A stretch of DNA of 64,000 nucleotides from an uncultured Eubacterium sp. Lineage in GTDB: Bacteria; Bacillota; Clostridia; Lachnospirales; Lachnospiraceae. Shown here piece by piece: positions 49,720 through 59,111 of this stretch. The DNA lies in assembly GCA_910584645.1 (NCBI GenBank), contig CAJUAU010000006.1, positions 54,273 to 118,272 on the forward strand, read 5' to 3'. The notes beneath the pieces are model-generated. The model worked only from the letters and a program-made list of their open reading frames with translations. It ran no database searches and was not told the DNA's origin. Position 1 is the stretch's first letter; each line of letters opens with the position of its first letter. The position numbers and the translations under genes are program-made.

Positions 49720-52700
49720 TTATTTTACTTTTATGGTCTTCACTGCTTTTTTGCCTGAACTTGCTGTCACGGTGATCTTAACCTTACCTTTCTTTTTTGC
49801 CTTCAGATATCCATAGGCATCGATCTCAGCTATGTTCGGCTTATTGCTTGAAAAAGTAAGCGTATCCGTTGACTTGGCAGATTTAAGACTTACTGTCAGC
49901 TTTACGGTCTTTTTCCTCTTCACGGTCTTCGGCGCCTTAACCTTAACCTTTTTGGCTTTGACCTGTTTCTTGGATACTACGATCTTTACAGTGATCTTTT
50001 TACCAGAATCTGCCTGTATTGTTATCTTGGCAGAACCTTTTTTCTTCGCCGTAACGACACCACTTGACGTCACAGGAGCCACCTTTACATTGCTGGACTT
50101 ATACTTCAGCTTATCTGTGGTATTTTCTGGCGCCAGTCTGGTATTCAGCGTCACGCTCTGACCCTTCGCCAGATAGACCGTCTTGGTAGACGGACGATTC
50201 AGCAGCAACGTGATCTTATTGGCCGGCTGTTTGACCGTCACACGGCAGGACGCCGTTTTTCCAGTATTGGATTTTACATTTATGGAAGTCGTTCCCGGCG
50301 CCACAGCCCGGATCAGGCCGCTGGCATCCACCGTTGCGATCTTCGGATCACTGGAGGAATAAGTATAGGTCAATTCCTCATTGGAGGTCGCAGGAACTTT
50401 CTGTGGATTCAGCTTATGGGTTTTGCCAGTATTGAGGGTTATTTCCTTATCTACTGTGATGGAATCTGTCTTCTGGATCACGTTGATCACTACAGAAGCA
50501 CGTACCCCGGAAGAAGCTGTTCCTGTCAGCTCGGCCGTTCCCACTGCCAGGGCTTTGACGCTCACGCTCTGGCTCGTTCCCTGTGTCACCTGAAGAACTC
50601 CCTCATTGTTGCTCTTCCATTCAATCTTATCGGTGGTGTCCGAAGGAGACACAAAAAATCCTTTGGCTGCATCCGCTTTCGTCACCTTTGAGAAACTCAT
50701 ATTTTTTCCCACTTCCAACGTCACATTTCCATCTAAAATACGCAGTTCTTTTACTGGAGCCTTTACGGTAACCTTAAAAGCTTCCGATTTGACACTGTCT
50801 TTTTCCGTGGAAGCAGCCACAATCGTAGCTTCTCCCCGCGCAAGCCCTGTCACCTTTCCTGTATCGTCCACCGACACATACTTCTGTCCAGAAGTTACAC
50901 TCCATGTCACCGCCTGGGATGCCACTTTCGGAGCAACTGCTGCTGTCAGCTGTATACTGTCCCCAATATTTACCTCACTGTCACCTGTTATCGTCACAGA
51001 AAATGGTGTATAATTATTTTCTTTCGATACCTGCAGGGTAAACTGCATTTTCGTTCCGCTGGCCTGCCCTTTGATCGTGATCACAGCAGTTCCCTCGCCC
51101 ACTGCGCGGAAAGTTCCATCGGGGCTCACCGTAACAACATTTTCGTCAGAGGATTCAATTACCGTCTTTTCACCATAAGTCCCCAGCACACTGTCATCGT
51201 ATTCTGTTTTTCCATAATCCACCCCGATGCTGATCTTATCGCTGTCACCCACCGAAAGTCCAAAGGTGGCATTATTGGTTATCTTAGTATCCAGCAGCCC
51301 TCCGCCGGTGGTACAGCTCAGACCCCCGGATGCCACTGGTATCTGGCCGGTCACAGCCATCTTGTCCTGAACTGTTCCAGAAGTTACTGTAACCGTTGCA
51401 TCTCCTGGCTTTTTACATTTTACAACAGCAGTTGCCACACCGCTTCCCGGCTCATACTGCATATCACTGATTTCAGCCACTTCATCATCCGTTGATGTCC
51501 AGGACACCTGGTCGGTAGTCTCCGCAGGATCAATCGTTGCTGTCAGCCGGATGCCATTCGTAGCAGCCGAACTTTTTACCGGGATGTATAATGCTTTTTT
51601 ACCGGTGGTCTCATCGTACATGGATGGATTTCCTTTAACCGTATTGTCCTCACTTGCCGATACAGATACACTCTGGGTCGGCACATCCTGTACAGATACA
51701 CGGTAGGTAAAGGTATGGCTGCTGACCCAGCCCGTATTTTTGGCAGTTAAATAATTAAATGCTGCCCCGGCCTCGATCTTAACCGTCACCGGATCTTTCA
51801 GATATGACTCTCCATGAAGCACAAAAGAATATGGTTCTTTTGACATGTCAAATTCTGCCCGGAGTCCCTGGGCAGATTTCCCGAGAATATCTGTCTCTGT
51901 GGATCCGTTTACGATCACTACTTTTACAGAACCATTCAATACATCCTTATTAAATGCATTGATCGGCAGCCGGACGCTATCATGGATCGGGATTACTACC
52001 TCTTCGTTTTCCTTATATGACAGACTAAGAGTAGGATCCGCCTGCTTCTTTTCATTTTCCCTGTCCATCGTGACTTTACCAAATGCTCCGCTGATCGCTG
52101 TCCCTTTTATCGAAGCACTTGCCGGTATACTTACAGTGGTAAGGCTTACTGTATCCTTAAGAACATTCTGCTCCACGCTTTGTACCTTGTCGCCAAATGA
52201 AACATTTTTCAGATACGAACACTGATCAAACAAACCATCAGAGACCTTTATTAATGGTGAATTGGTAAGCTGTACATCCGTCACGTTACACTGACGGAAG
52301 GCAGAACTTCCGATAACTTCCAGATTTTTCGCCGCTGAAAAATCAAGTTTCCTTAACCCGGTCTTTTCTCTTCTTTTTCCATATTTCTCATAATTCCAGT
52401 AATAGGTATACTTTATTTCCTTATCATCCTCTTTTAAGACAGATTCCCTTTTACAATCTGCATCGCTGGTATTGCGGACTGCACACTGCGCAAAAGCACT
52501 GTTCCCAATGGTGGTAAGACTGGTAGGAAACTTCATTGTCTCAAGGGAGTAGCACTCCATAAAGGCATTGTTTCCGATACTTTCAAGACTAGTCCCTAAT
52601 GCACTGGTACTGCTCTCTTTAAAATACAGATTATAACATCTCTGGAATGCACTATCCCCGATCTTTTTCATTCCCTCTGGAATATAAACCGTGCGGAGTC

Positions 52701-55305
52701 CATAATAATCATAGTATTTGCTGCCGCTCACAGAATTGATCTCTTTGGCAGCACCGCTAAAGGTATTTGCCTTTATTTCTGTCAGATTCTCGGAAAGTGT
52801 TACTTTATTTAAACTAAAACATTTTTCAAAAGCACTGGCACCAAGACTGTCCTCCCGCATAGAATCCGGCAGGCTGACATCCCTGATACCAAAGACATAA
52901 GTCAAACCAATGCTGCAGGATTCTCCCGGAAGAGCTACATGTTCGATATCTGAATTTGTTACCGCCCGGATCCAGCATTCCCTTTTGCCGGCAGTGCTCT
53001 GAAGGGAGACCAGACTGCCTACATTTTCCTGTGAACAATAGGATGCCTCTGTCAGCGCTCCATCGTACTTAGAATAGAACCTGTCTTTATATGCCTGGGT
53101 ATCTGTCTCATATTCGTTTTTGTATATCTCGATCTGCTTATCGGTAGAATCGTTCTTTGCAGACGTAAGCAGATCGTCATCCACCCACGCCTTTTTGGCA
53201 ACTATATAGAGCTCCATATAATTTGTATCTTGCAGCTCTCCCTTTTCATTGAAAGTTCCTTCTGGAAGACTTCCTTTGGATAGGATATCTGCCTCATCAA
53301 TGTATACTATCCTGCAATAATCGGCAGCCCTTGCCGCGTTATCCGTATTATCTTTATCATAGGCATTATCATAGTCAAAAATCTTCAGCTGGGTAAGGTC
53401 TGGTTCGGAAGCAGTCTTGACCTTCGCTTTTAGAGCATATGCCTTCACCCCGCTGACGCGAATGGAATTTTCCACACTGCAGCCCGCAAATGCGCGGTCT
53501 CCAATGCTTGCAAGTTTTGAACCAAACTGCAGCGTACCTTCTTTTTTCGCTGTCCGGGTACCAATCGTAAAAAGTCTTGTCTGGTTCTCGAAAGCAGATT
53601 TTCCGATTGATTCAAGGCTCTCTGAAAGGATCACGGTCTCCAGTTTTGCCCCCCGGGACTTCAGATAAAACGCTTTATCTGGAATTTCCTTCACACCATT
53701 TCCGAGATCCACCTTACGCAGAGCATAGTTATCCTCAAATACGGATTCACCCAGAGTAACTACGGAATCCGGAAGGATCACCTCTTCAAGTCCTGATGCG
53801 ACCGCTGTTTCCTGGTATGCATCGTTTAGTGTATTGTTGTTTTTATCTTTCCAATAGGCAGTACAATTGGCAAATGCGTATTCCTCAATTGTAGTCAGAT
53901 TTTTAAGATCTCTCAGGAATGCTGTCGTCTGCAAATCTCCACAGCTGGCAAATGCATAACTTCCAATCTTCTCTAATTTGGAATTTCCCGATAAATGTAT
54001 GGCATTGCCGTCAAGGAACTCACAAGTTTGAAATGTACCTGCTTTGATCTCCGTCAAAGCATCCGGCAGAGTGATCTCCCTAAGTGAACATCTGGAAAAT
54101 GCCTCCGCCCCAATATTGGTACATTTCTCCGGAATTACAATGGAGTCCATCGTCGCTGCACCAAATGCCTGCATCTCAATCGTTTCCAGAGATTCCGGCA
54201 GTTTAAGGCTGAGGATTTTTGAGGTGGAAAAAGAATACTGGTTTAACTTTGTCAGTTTACTGCAGGTACTCAGATCCATTGTCCAGAGCCAGGCATTTGC
54301 AAAACAGTTATCCCCCACATAGGTAATATTGTCTGGAAGCCGGCTGGCAGATCCTCCCTCCCCCTTTTCGATCACATAGAAATGGATCTGATATCCAGAA
54401 GCACCAGCTCCCTGAAACAGTCCGTTGGACAAATAAGCCAGATCATTATGAAGCCCTACCTTTACTAACTTGGCACACTGCTCAAACGCATTGGCTCCCA
54501 GATTGGCCGCGGTCTTGATGGGAATTTTTATCTCTTCAAGGCTCTTACAGGAAGCAAATGCCCTGGTCCCCAGCTTCAGCTCCGTCTTAGAAGCATCGTA
54601 GTCCGCAAACTTCACTGTTGTGACCGCCTCACAGCCACTGAAGGCAGAGGCTCCCACCTCACTTACTTTCGTCAGATCGACAATATTCTCTTCTCCCGTT
54701 CCGATCATCAGTGTTACCAGGTTTGAACAGGCACCGAACGCATTATTTCCGATCTTCGTCACTCCCTCCGGTAAAACGATCTTCTCCATCTTACAGAATG
54801 CAAACTCATTTTCCGGAACCTCTGTGACGCTGACTCCCGACAGGTCAAACTCCGAGGCGGATCTGGCCCATCCAATTCCCTGGATATTTTTTACAGTCAA
54901 TCCTGTAAAATCAATCTTTCCCGGATAATTTACCAGATATCTCCCATATACCTGTTCCGTATATGTACTATCAGATCCATACTTCGCTTTAATATTTCCC
55001 GCAGTCATTCCCGAAAGCTCCTGGATCATCGCCTCCGCTGCTGCAACCGCTGCTTCATCCTCCTTTTTCTGAGCCACTTCCAGATTCTTCTGGGCATTCG
55101 CAAGAATCGTATAAAAATTCCTGACTTCAGAATCCGGAACGTGACTGGCGGATAACATCTCCATATCCCCCATACTTTCAGCTGATGCGGCCTCTGCATC
55201 CCTTCCGGGCCTTACCACTGTCTGCACACTTGTGACCACAAGCGCCAGAACAAGCATGATGCTGACCACACGCATCATAACACTCATCTTCCCTTTTTTC
55301 TTCAT
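49720..55305 (-). CDS. Giant surface protein with leucine-rich (BspA-type) repeats and Ig-like domains
   Basis: Secreted protein of 1861 residues, probably an adhesin. Signal peptide (VVSIMLVLALVVTSVQTVV), then a short coiled stretch (NLEVAQKKEDEAAVAAAEA). Two blocks of BspA-type leucine-rich repeats run from about 130 to 630 and 790 to 1110, with units such as LPEGVTKIGNNAFGACSNL. From about 1250 to the end lie five to six Ig-like group 2 domains, for example WSVTSGQKYVSVDDTGKVTG and YSSSDPKIATVDASGLIRAV. The last two are very lysine-rich and no LPxTG anchor is present, so attachment may be electrostatic to the wall. A consensus promoter precedes it and a terminator follows. What it binds cannot be told from the sequence. 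Confidence 0.88.
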   Translation of the reverse strand: MKKKGKMSVMMRVVSIMLVLALVVTSVQTVVRPGRDAEAASAESMGDMEMLSASHVPDSEVRNFYTILANAQKNLEVAQKKEDEAAVAAAEAMIQELSGMTAGNIKAKYGSDSTYTEQVYGRYLVNYPGKIDFTGLTVKNIQGIGWARSASEFDLSGVSVTEVPENEFAFCKMEKIVLPEGVTKIGNNAFGACSNLVTLMIGTGEENIVDLTKVSEVGASAFSGCEAVTTVKFADYDASKTELKLGTRAFASCKSLEEIKIPIKTAANLGANAFEQCAKLVKVGLHNDLAYLSNGLFQGAGASGYQIHFYVIEKGEGGSASRLPDNITYVGDNCFANAWLWTMDLSTCSKLTKLNQYSFSTSKILSLKLPESLETIEMQAFGAATMDSIVIPEKCTNIGAEAFSRCSLREITLPDALTEIKAGTFQTCEFLDGNAIHLSGNSKLEKIGSYAFASCGDLQTTAFLRDLKNLTTIEEYAFANCTAYWKDKNNNTLNDAYQETAVASGLEEVILPDSVVTLGESVFEDNYALRKVDLGNGVKEIPDKAFYLKSRGAKLETVILSESLESIGKSAFENQTRLFTIGTRTAKKEGTLQFGSKLASIGDRAFAGCSVENSIRVSGVKAYALKAKVKTASEPDLTQLKIFDYDNAYDKDNTDNAARAADYCRIVYIDEADILSKGSLPEGTFNEKGELQDTNYMELYIVAKKAWVDDDLLTSAKNDSTDKQIEIYKNEYETDTQAYKDRFYSKYDGALTEASYCSQENVGSLVSLQSTAGKRECWIRAVTNSDIEHVALPGESCSIGLTYVFGIRDVSLPDSMREDSLGASAFEKCFSLNKVTLSENLTEIKANTFSGAAKEINSVSGSKYYDYYGLRTVYIPEGMKKIGDSAFQRCYNLYFKESSTSALGTSLESIGNNAFMECYSLETMKFPTSLTTIGNSAFAQCAVRNTSDADCKRESVLKEDDKEIKYTYYWNYEKYGKRREKTGLRKLDFSAAKNLEVIGSSAFRQCNVTDVQLTNSPLIKVSDGLFDQCSYLKNVSFGDKVQSVEQNVLKDTVSLTTVSIPASASIKGTAISGAFGKVTMDRENEKKQADPTLSLSYKENEEVVIPIHDSVRLPINAFNKDVLNGSVKVVIVNGSTETDILGKSAQGLRAEFDMSKEPYSFVLHGESYLKDPVTVKIEAGAAFNYLTAKNTGWVSSHTFTYRVSVQDVPTQSVSVSASEDNTVKGNPSMYDETTGKKALYIPVKSSAATNGIRLTATIDPAETTDQVSWTSTDDEVAEISDMQYEPGSGVATAVVKCKKPGDATVTVTSGTVQDKMAVTGQIPVASGGLSCTTGGGLLDTKITNNATFGLSVGDSDKISIGVDYGKTEYDDSVLGTYGEKTVIESSDENVVTVSPDGTFRAVGEGTAVITIKGQASGTKMQFTLQVSKENNYTPFSVTITGDSEVNIGDSIQLTAAVAPKVASQAVTWSVTSGQKYVSVDDTGKVTGLARGEATIVAASTEKDSVKSEAFKVTVKAPVKELRILDGNVTLEVGKNMSFSKVTKADAAKGFFVSPSDTTDKIEWKSNNEGVLQVTQGTSQSVSVKALAVGTAELTGTASSGVRASVVINVIQKTDSITVDKEITLNTGKTHKLNPQKVPATSNEELTYTYSSSDPKIATVDASGLIRAVAPGTTSINVKSNTGKTASCRVTVKQPANKITLLLNRPSTKTVYLAKGQSVTLNTRLAPENTTDKLKYKSSNVKVAPVTSSGVVTAKKKGSAKITIQADSGKKITVKIVVSKKQVKAKKVKVKAPKTVKRKKTVKLTVSLKSAKSTDTLTFSSNKPNIAEIDAYGYLKAKKKGKVKITVTASSGKKAVKTIKVK

Positions 55306-55384
55306 TTAGCTATCTCCTTTTTATGCAGTCGGGTAGTGCAAACCGACACTGCCTGACTTATGTATAAGTTGCCATTTATACTTT

Positions 55385-55414
55385 ATTTTACATCTCTCAT
55401 GCAAAAAATGTCAA
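55385..55414 (-). promoter_or_regulatory. Promoter of the giant surface protein gene
   Basis: Minus strand TTGACA (55409-55414), 18 bases, TAAAAT (55385-55390). The leader is about 70 bases and includes a TCGG/CCGA-type short hairpin. Confidence 0.75.
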
Positions 55415-55441
55415 GTAAAATGTCCCCGGAAAAAGGGGCAG

Positions 55442-55472
55442 AAAAAAGGTGCGGCTGAAAAACACGCACCTT
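55442..55472 (-). terminator. Second terminator after the FKBP-like lipoprotein gene
   Basis: Stem AAGGTGCG/CGCACCTT (55446-55453, 55465-55472) followed on the minus strand by TTTTTTC. It lies between the first terminator and the promoter of the surface protein gene. Confidence 0.85.
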
Positions 55473-55496
55473 CTCCACGGATTGAGGACTTTCCTA

Positions 55497-55544
55497 TACA
55501 AAAACAGCTGCTTTGATACCATTCCAGTTTCAAAACAGCTGTTT
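55497..55544 (-). terminator. First terminator after the FKBP-like lipoprotein gene
   Basis: AAACAGCTG and CAGCTGTTT arms with inner TTTGA/TCAAA pairing, T-run on the minus strand, just after the stop codon of the lipoprotein gene. Confidence 0.85.
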
Positions 55545-55549
55545 ATTCG

Positions 55550-56683
55550 TTATTCTATAATTTTTGCATTTTCTCCTACAAAGTCGATAACTTTATTCGT
55601 AAGAAGTGTTACTTTGTAATATCTTTCAATGGTGATCGCCTGCCCATAAAGATCTTCAAAATTTTTCTTGAGCTCTGCCTCATCCTGCTCTGCCTGCTTT
55701 GCCACATTGGCGATCTCGGCTTTGATCTCTTCATCTGTCACCGTGATATTCTCCTTTGCAGCAATCGCTTCTGCCAGCATCTGGGTTTTTGCAATGCTCT
55801 GTGCAGCCTTCAGCAGATTGTCATTGTAAGTCGCCTCATCCATCTGCATCGCAGAAAGGAATGTCTTAAAATCGCTGTAGCCATACTGTTTTGCCGTGTA
55901 CTTATAGTAAGCATCCAGCTGGGATTTACAGGATTCTACAAGAGTCTCCGGATATTTTTTTACCTCAGCCTTCTGTTCCACTTCTCCATAAGCGGTTTGT
56001 CCAGCATTCATTTTCTTATCATCTACCAGTTTCTTGCGTGTTCCTTCTTTATACTCCGCTACCGTTTTGTACTCTGTCTTTTCAGAAACAAGCTTATCGT
56101 TCAGTTTCGGCATCTTTGTCTCAGAAATATAATTCAAGGTGATCGTGAACACTGCCGGCTTTCCTGCCAGTTTTTTCATTTCTTCGTCCTGACCGTCTTT
56201 GCCGTAATCTTCTGGGAACGTCACGTTGATATCTTTGGTCTCACCAACCTTCATACCAACGACACCATCGTCAAATCCATCAATGTATCCAGAAGATCCA
56301 AGGGTAATAGTCTGATCTGTTGCACTTCCATTGTCAAAGGCTTCTCCGTCGACCTTACCAACATAATCAATATTTACCATATCGCCTTTTTTGCATTTTC
56401 CTTTTTTGATCTTGTCTTCTGTTGAGTTATTTGCCAAAAAGGAATCAATCTCTGCCTGAATATCTTCATCGCTGATCTTACAATCTACTTCTATCCCTTT
56501 ATACTCTGGTACTGTCACACATTCTTCCGGCTTGTAGTCCTCGATCACAATGGCAGAACCACTTGCCACCGGCGCTGAAGTATCTTCTCCAGTAAACTTC
56601 GCCTTGATATCATTCCATGAACATCCTGTAAGCATCAGAGATGCTGCCAGAAATGCACTGATCATAACCGCTTTTCTCTTCAC
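55550..56683 (-). CDS. Lipoprotein with FKBP-type PPIase and trigger-factor-like C-terminal domain
   Basis: Predicted extracytoplasmic folding factor of 377 residues. Signal peptide MKRKAVMISAFLAASLM, lipobox LTGC with Cys 21, then a short linker APVASGSAIV. An FKBP-like domain follows (about 90-185) with KKGDMVNIDYVGKVDGEAFD, IDGFDDGVVGMKVGE and VTFPEDYGK. The rest (about 195-377) is a helical region resembling the C-terminal chaperone part of trigger factor (LVSEKTEYKTVAEYKEGT, ENITVTDEEIKAEIANVA). The ribosome-binding domain of true trigger factor is replaced by the lipid anchor. It probably assists folding of exported proteins such as the large surface protein encoded next. It is followed by two terminators. 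Confidence 0.88.
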   Translation of the reverse strand: MKRKAVMISAFLAASLMLTGCSWNDIKAKFTGEDTSAPVASGSAIVIEDYKPEECVTVPEYKGIEVDCKISDEDIQAEIDSFLANNSTEDKIKKGKCKKGDMVNIDYVGKVDGEAFDNGSATDQTITLGSSGYIDGFDDGVVGMKVGETKDINVTFPEDYGKDGQDEEMKKLAGKPAVFTITLNYISETKMPKLNDKLVSEKTEYKTVAEYKEGTRKKLVDDKKMNAGQTAYGEVEQKAEVKKYPETLVESCKSQLDAYYKYTAKQYGYSDFKTFLSAMQMDEATYNDNLLKAAQSIAKTQMLAEAIAAKENITVTDEEIKAEIANVAKQAEQDEAELKKNFEDLYGQAITIERYYKVTLLTNKVIDFVGENAKIIE

Positions 56684-56875
56684 TTCTTTTTCCTCCTATC
56701 GCCCCTGTAAGGGTAGCACAACAACTTCTACTGTGCAATTTATTTTCTTGGTTTGTATTCTGCCACGATGATCATCCCACAACCATTGCAACAAAACCAA
56801 TTTTAATTCTAACACATTTATTTGAAAAATAAAAGTGAAAGTTTTATGAACATATGATACCAGGGTCAAAAGCCC

Positions 56876-56965
56876 ATGCGTTTCATGCTTGCATGAAAAA
56901 GCATGGCTTTATGACCCGCAAAATACGAGCAAGCAGCCATTTTTCGCAGAAAAATGTGCGTATTG
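56876..56965. repeat. 90-base palindrome-containing repeat, copy 1
   Basis: First of two identical 90-base copies. It contains TTTCATGC/GCATGAAA and CATTTTT/AAAAATG hairpins; in this copy the first hairpin extends outward to GGGTCA/TGACCC (56863-56917). The 463-base gap 56684-57146 holds no gene that I can support; it contains the two copies and a third GGATTGC/GCAATCC hairpin between them. Confidence 0.85.
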
Positions 56966-57055
56966 CGAGTATTTTAGGATTGCGGAAGCACATAGTGCGG
57001 AGCAATCCGTGTATCATTCATCTGGTCATCCTATCGCTTCTTTACATATGCACAT

Positions 57056-57145
57056 ATGCGTTTCATGCTTGCATGAAAAAGCATGGCTTTATGACCCGCA
57101 AAATACGAGCAAGCAGCCATTTTTCGCAGAAAAATGTGCGTATTG
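57056..57145. repeat. 90-base palindrome-containing repeat, copy 2
   Basis: Second copy, exactly 180 bases after the first, abutting the trpA stop codon. About 20 bases of the trpA 3-prime end (GGTCATCCCATCGCCTCTTT on the plus strand) also recur with changes at 57024-57043, so the duplication included the end of trpA. Confidence 0.85.
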
Positions 57146-57146
57146 G

Positions 57147-57917
57147 TCATCCCATCGCCTCTTTCATGCTCCGCACATACTCCCCTACTTTTTCCACACA
57201 CTCTCTGCCATATTCCCCCACAATGCGGACGATCGCACTTCCCACGATCACTCCATCTGACACCGCCGCCATACTCTCCGCCTGTTCCGGAGTGGAGATT
57301 CCAAAGCCCACGGCACAGGGAATGTCGTTGACTTTCTTTACCTCACGGACCATCTCCGCCACCCCCTGGCTGATGCTGTCACGCACTCCCGTCACGCCCA
57401 GGCTGGACACGCAGTAGACAAATCCCTTTGCCTCGGCAGCGATTGCTTTGATCCGTTCTTTGGAGGTGGGGGCAATAAGAGAAATGACTTCCAGACCATA
57501 GCTGCGGAATATCTGATCGATCTCTTCTTTTTCCTCAAACGGCATATCCGGCACAACCACACCAGCCATACCAATTTCTCTGCTTCGTCTTGCAAATTTT
57601 TCGATGCCATATACAAAGATTACATTAATATAAGTCATAAACACCATGGGGACATGAAAACGTTCCTTATTTTTTTCCAGCATATCAAATATCTTATCTG
57701 TGGTGGTTCCGGCTGCCAGGGCTCTCTCATCTGCCTGCTGGATCACAATGCCCTCTGCCACCGGATCGGAAAAGGGAATCCCGACCTCAATGAGATCTGC
57801 TCCATTTTCCTGCATGGCATAGAGAATCTTCTCGGTGGTCTCCAGATCCGGATCTCCTGCTGTTATAAATGGTATAAATGCTTTTTTGTTCTGAAATGCT
57901 TCTTCTATTTTATTCAT
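57147..57917 (-). CDS. trpA: Tryptophan synthase alpha subunit
   Basis: Cleaves indole-3-glycerol phosphate to indole and glyceraldehyde-3-phosphate in complex with TrpB. The 256 residues form the TIM barrel with catalytic Glu in DLIEVGIPFSDPVAEG (this enzyme has Glu where many have Asp at the second catalytic site, as in many Clostridia), plus VVVPDMPFEE and GFVYCVSSLGVTGVR with the phosphate-binding VGFGIST and VIVGSAIV. Start at 57917 follows an AGGGGGG site and overlaps trpB by eight bases. It is the last gene of the operon; a palindromic repeat abuts its stop codon. Confidence 0.96.
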   Translation of the reverse strand: MNKIEEAFQNKKAFIPFITAGDPDLETTEKILYAMQENGADLIEVGIPFSDPVAEGIVIQQADERALAAGTTTDKIFDMLEKNKERFHVPMVFMTYINVIFVYGIEKFARRSREIGMAGVVVPDMPFEEKEEIDQIFRSYGLEVISLIAPTSKERIKAIAAEAKGFVYCVSSLGVTGVRDSISQGVAEMVREVKKVNDIPCAVGFGISTPEQAESMAAVSDGVIVGSAIVRIVGEYGRECVEKVGEYVRSMKEAMG

Positions 57918-59094
57918 AAATATCAACCCCCCTGTATCTGGCGATCGCCGCCACATCTTTGTCGCCCCTGCCTGAAATATTTACTACAATGATCTGGTCC
58001 TTTTCCATTGTGGGCGCCAGTTTCCTCGCATAGGCAAGGGCGTGGGAACTCTCAATGGCAGGAATGATCCCCTCTGTCCGGGACAGATATTCAAAAGCTG
58101 AAACCGCCTCTTCATCTGTGATCGGGACATATTCTGCTCTCTTCGTATCATGCAGGTATGCGTGCTCCGGTCCGATCCCTGGATAATCCAGTCCGGCAGA
58201 GATAGAATATACCGGCGCGATCTGACCGTATTCATCCTGGCAGAAATAAGACTTCATTCCATGGAAGACTCCCATGCTGCCATTGGCGATGGTAGCCGCA
58301 TTTTTATCTGTATGCACACCGTGTCCCGCCGCCTCACAGCCGATCAGACGCACCGTCTTATCCGGGATAAATTCATAAAAGGCCCCCATGGCATTGCTGC
58401 CGCCGCCTACACAGGCGATAACTGCATCCGGCAGCCTTCCTTCGGCCTGCAGCAGCTGCTCTTTTATTTCTTTTCCGATGACGCTTTGGAAATCTCTTAC
58501 GATCTCTGGAAATGGCGCCGGTCCCATAACCGAACCGATCACATAGTGGGTATCCTCGATGCGGTTCGTCCACTCTCTCAGTGTCTCATTTACAGCATCT
58601 TTTAATGTCTGGGTGCCGCTGGTCACGGCGTGGACTTTAGCCCCTAAAAGTTCCATACGGAACACATTCAGTGCCTGGCGCTCCGTATCCTCTTTCCCCA
58701 TAAATACTTCGCACTCCATGCCAAGAAGCGCCGCGATGGTGGCTGTCGCCACTCCATGCTGCCCGGCTCCTGTCTCGGCGATCAGGCGGGTTTTTCCCAT
58801 CTTCTTTGCCAGCAGCGCCTGCCCCAGTGCATTGTTCAGCTTATGGGATCCGGTATGGTTCAGATCCTCCCGCTTCAAGTAGATCTTTGCACCACCAAGA
58901 TCTTTTGTCATCCGGTTCGCATAGTACAGGATCGACGGCCTCCCCACATAATTTGCCAGTAACTCCTGAAACTCCCGGACAAATTCCGGATCCTCCTTAT
59001 ATTTGTTATATGCTTCCTCCAACTCGATCACAGCATTCATCAGCGTCTCCGGTATATACTGTCCGCCATAAACGCCAAAACGTCCTTTCGACAT
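57910..59094 (-). CDS. trpB: Tryptophan synthase beta subunit
   Basis: PLP enzyme that joins indole and serine into tryptophan. The 394 residues match the TrpB1 type. It starts GRFGVYGGQYIPETLM and has the PLP-binding Lys in LNHTGSHKLNNALGQALL, the Glu in ETGAGQHGVATATI, and the phosphate loop CVGGGSNAMGAF. GLDYPGIGPEHAYL and SGRGDKDV near the end are also conserved. It lies 17 bases after trpF and overlaps trpA. Confidence 0.97.
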   Translation of the reverse strand: MSKGRFGVYGGQYIPETLMNAVIELEEAYNKYKEDPEFVREFQELLANYVGRPSILYYANRMTKDLGGAKIYLKREDLNHTGSHKLNNALGQALLAKKMGKTRLIAETGAGQHGVATATIAALLGMECEVFMGKEDTERQALNVFRMELLGAKVHAVTSGTQTLKDAVNETLREWTNRIEDTHYVIGSVMGPAPFPEIVRDFQSVIGKEIKEQLLQAEGRLPDAVIACVGGGSNAMGAFYEFIPDKTVRLIGCEAAGHGVHTDKNAATIANGSMGVFHGMKSYFCQDEYGQIAPVYSISAGLDYPGIGPEHAYLHDTKRAEYVPITDEEAVSAFEYLSRTEGIIPAIESSHALAYARKLAPTMEKDQIIVVNISGRGDKDVAAIARYRGVDIYE

Positions 59095-59111
59095 CTCTTA
59101 TTCCTCCCCTT

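Noticed and set aside
57147..57917. Glu instead of Asp at the second catalytic position of TrpA (VAEG)
   Set aside because: The same residue is common in TrpA of Clostridia, so it does not suggest loss of function.
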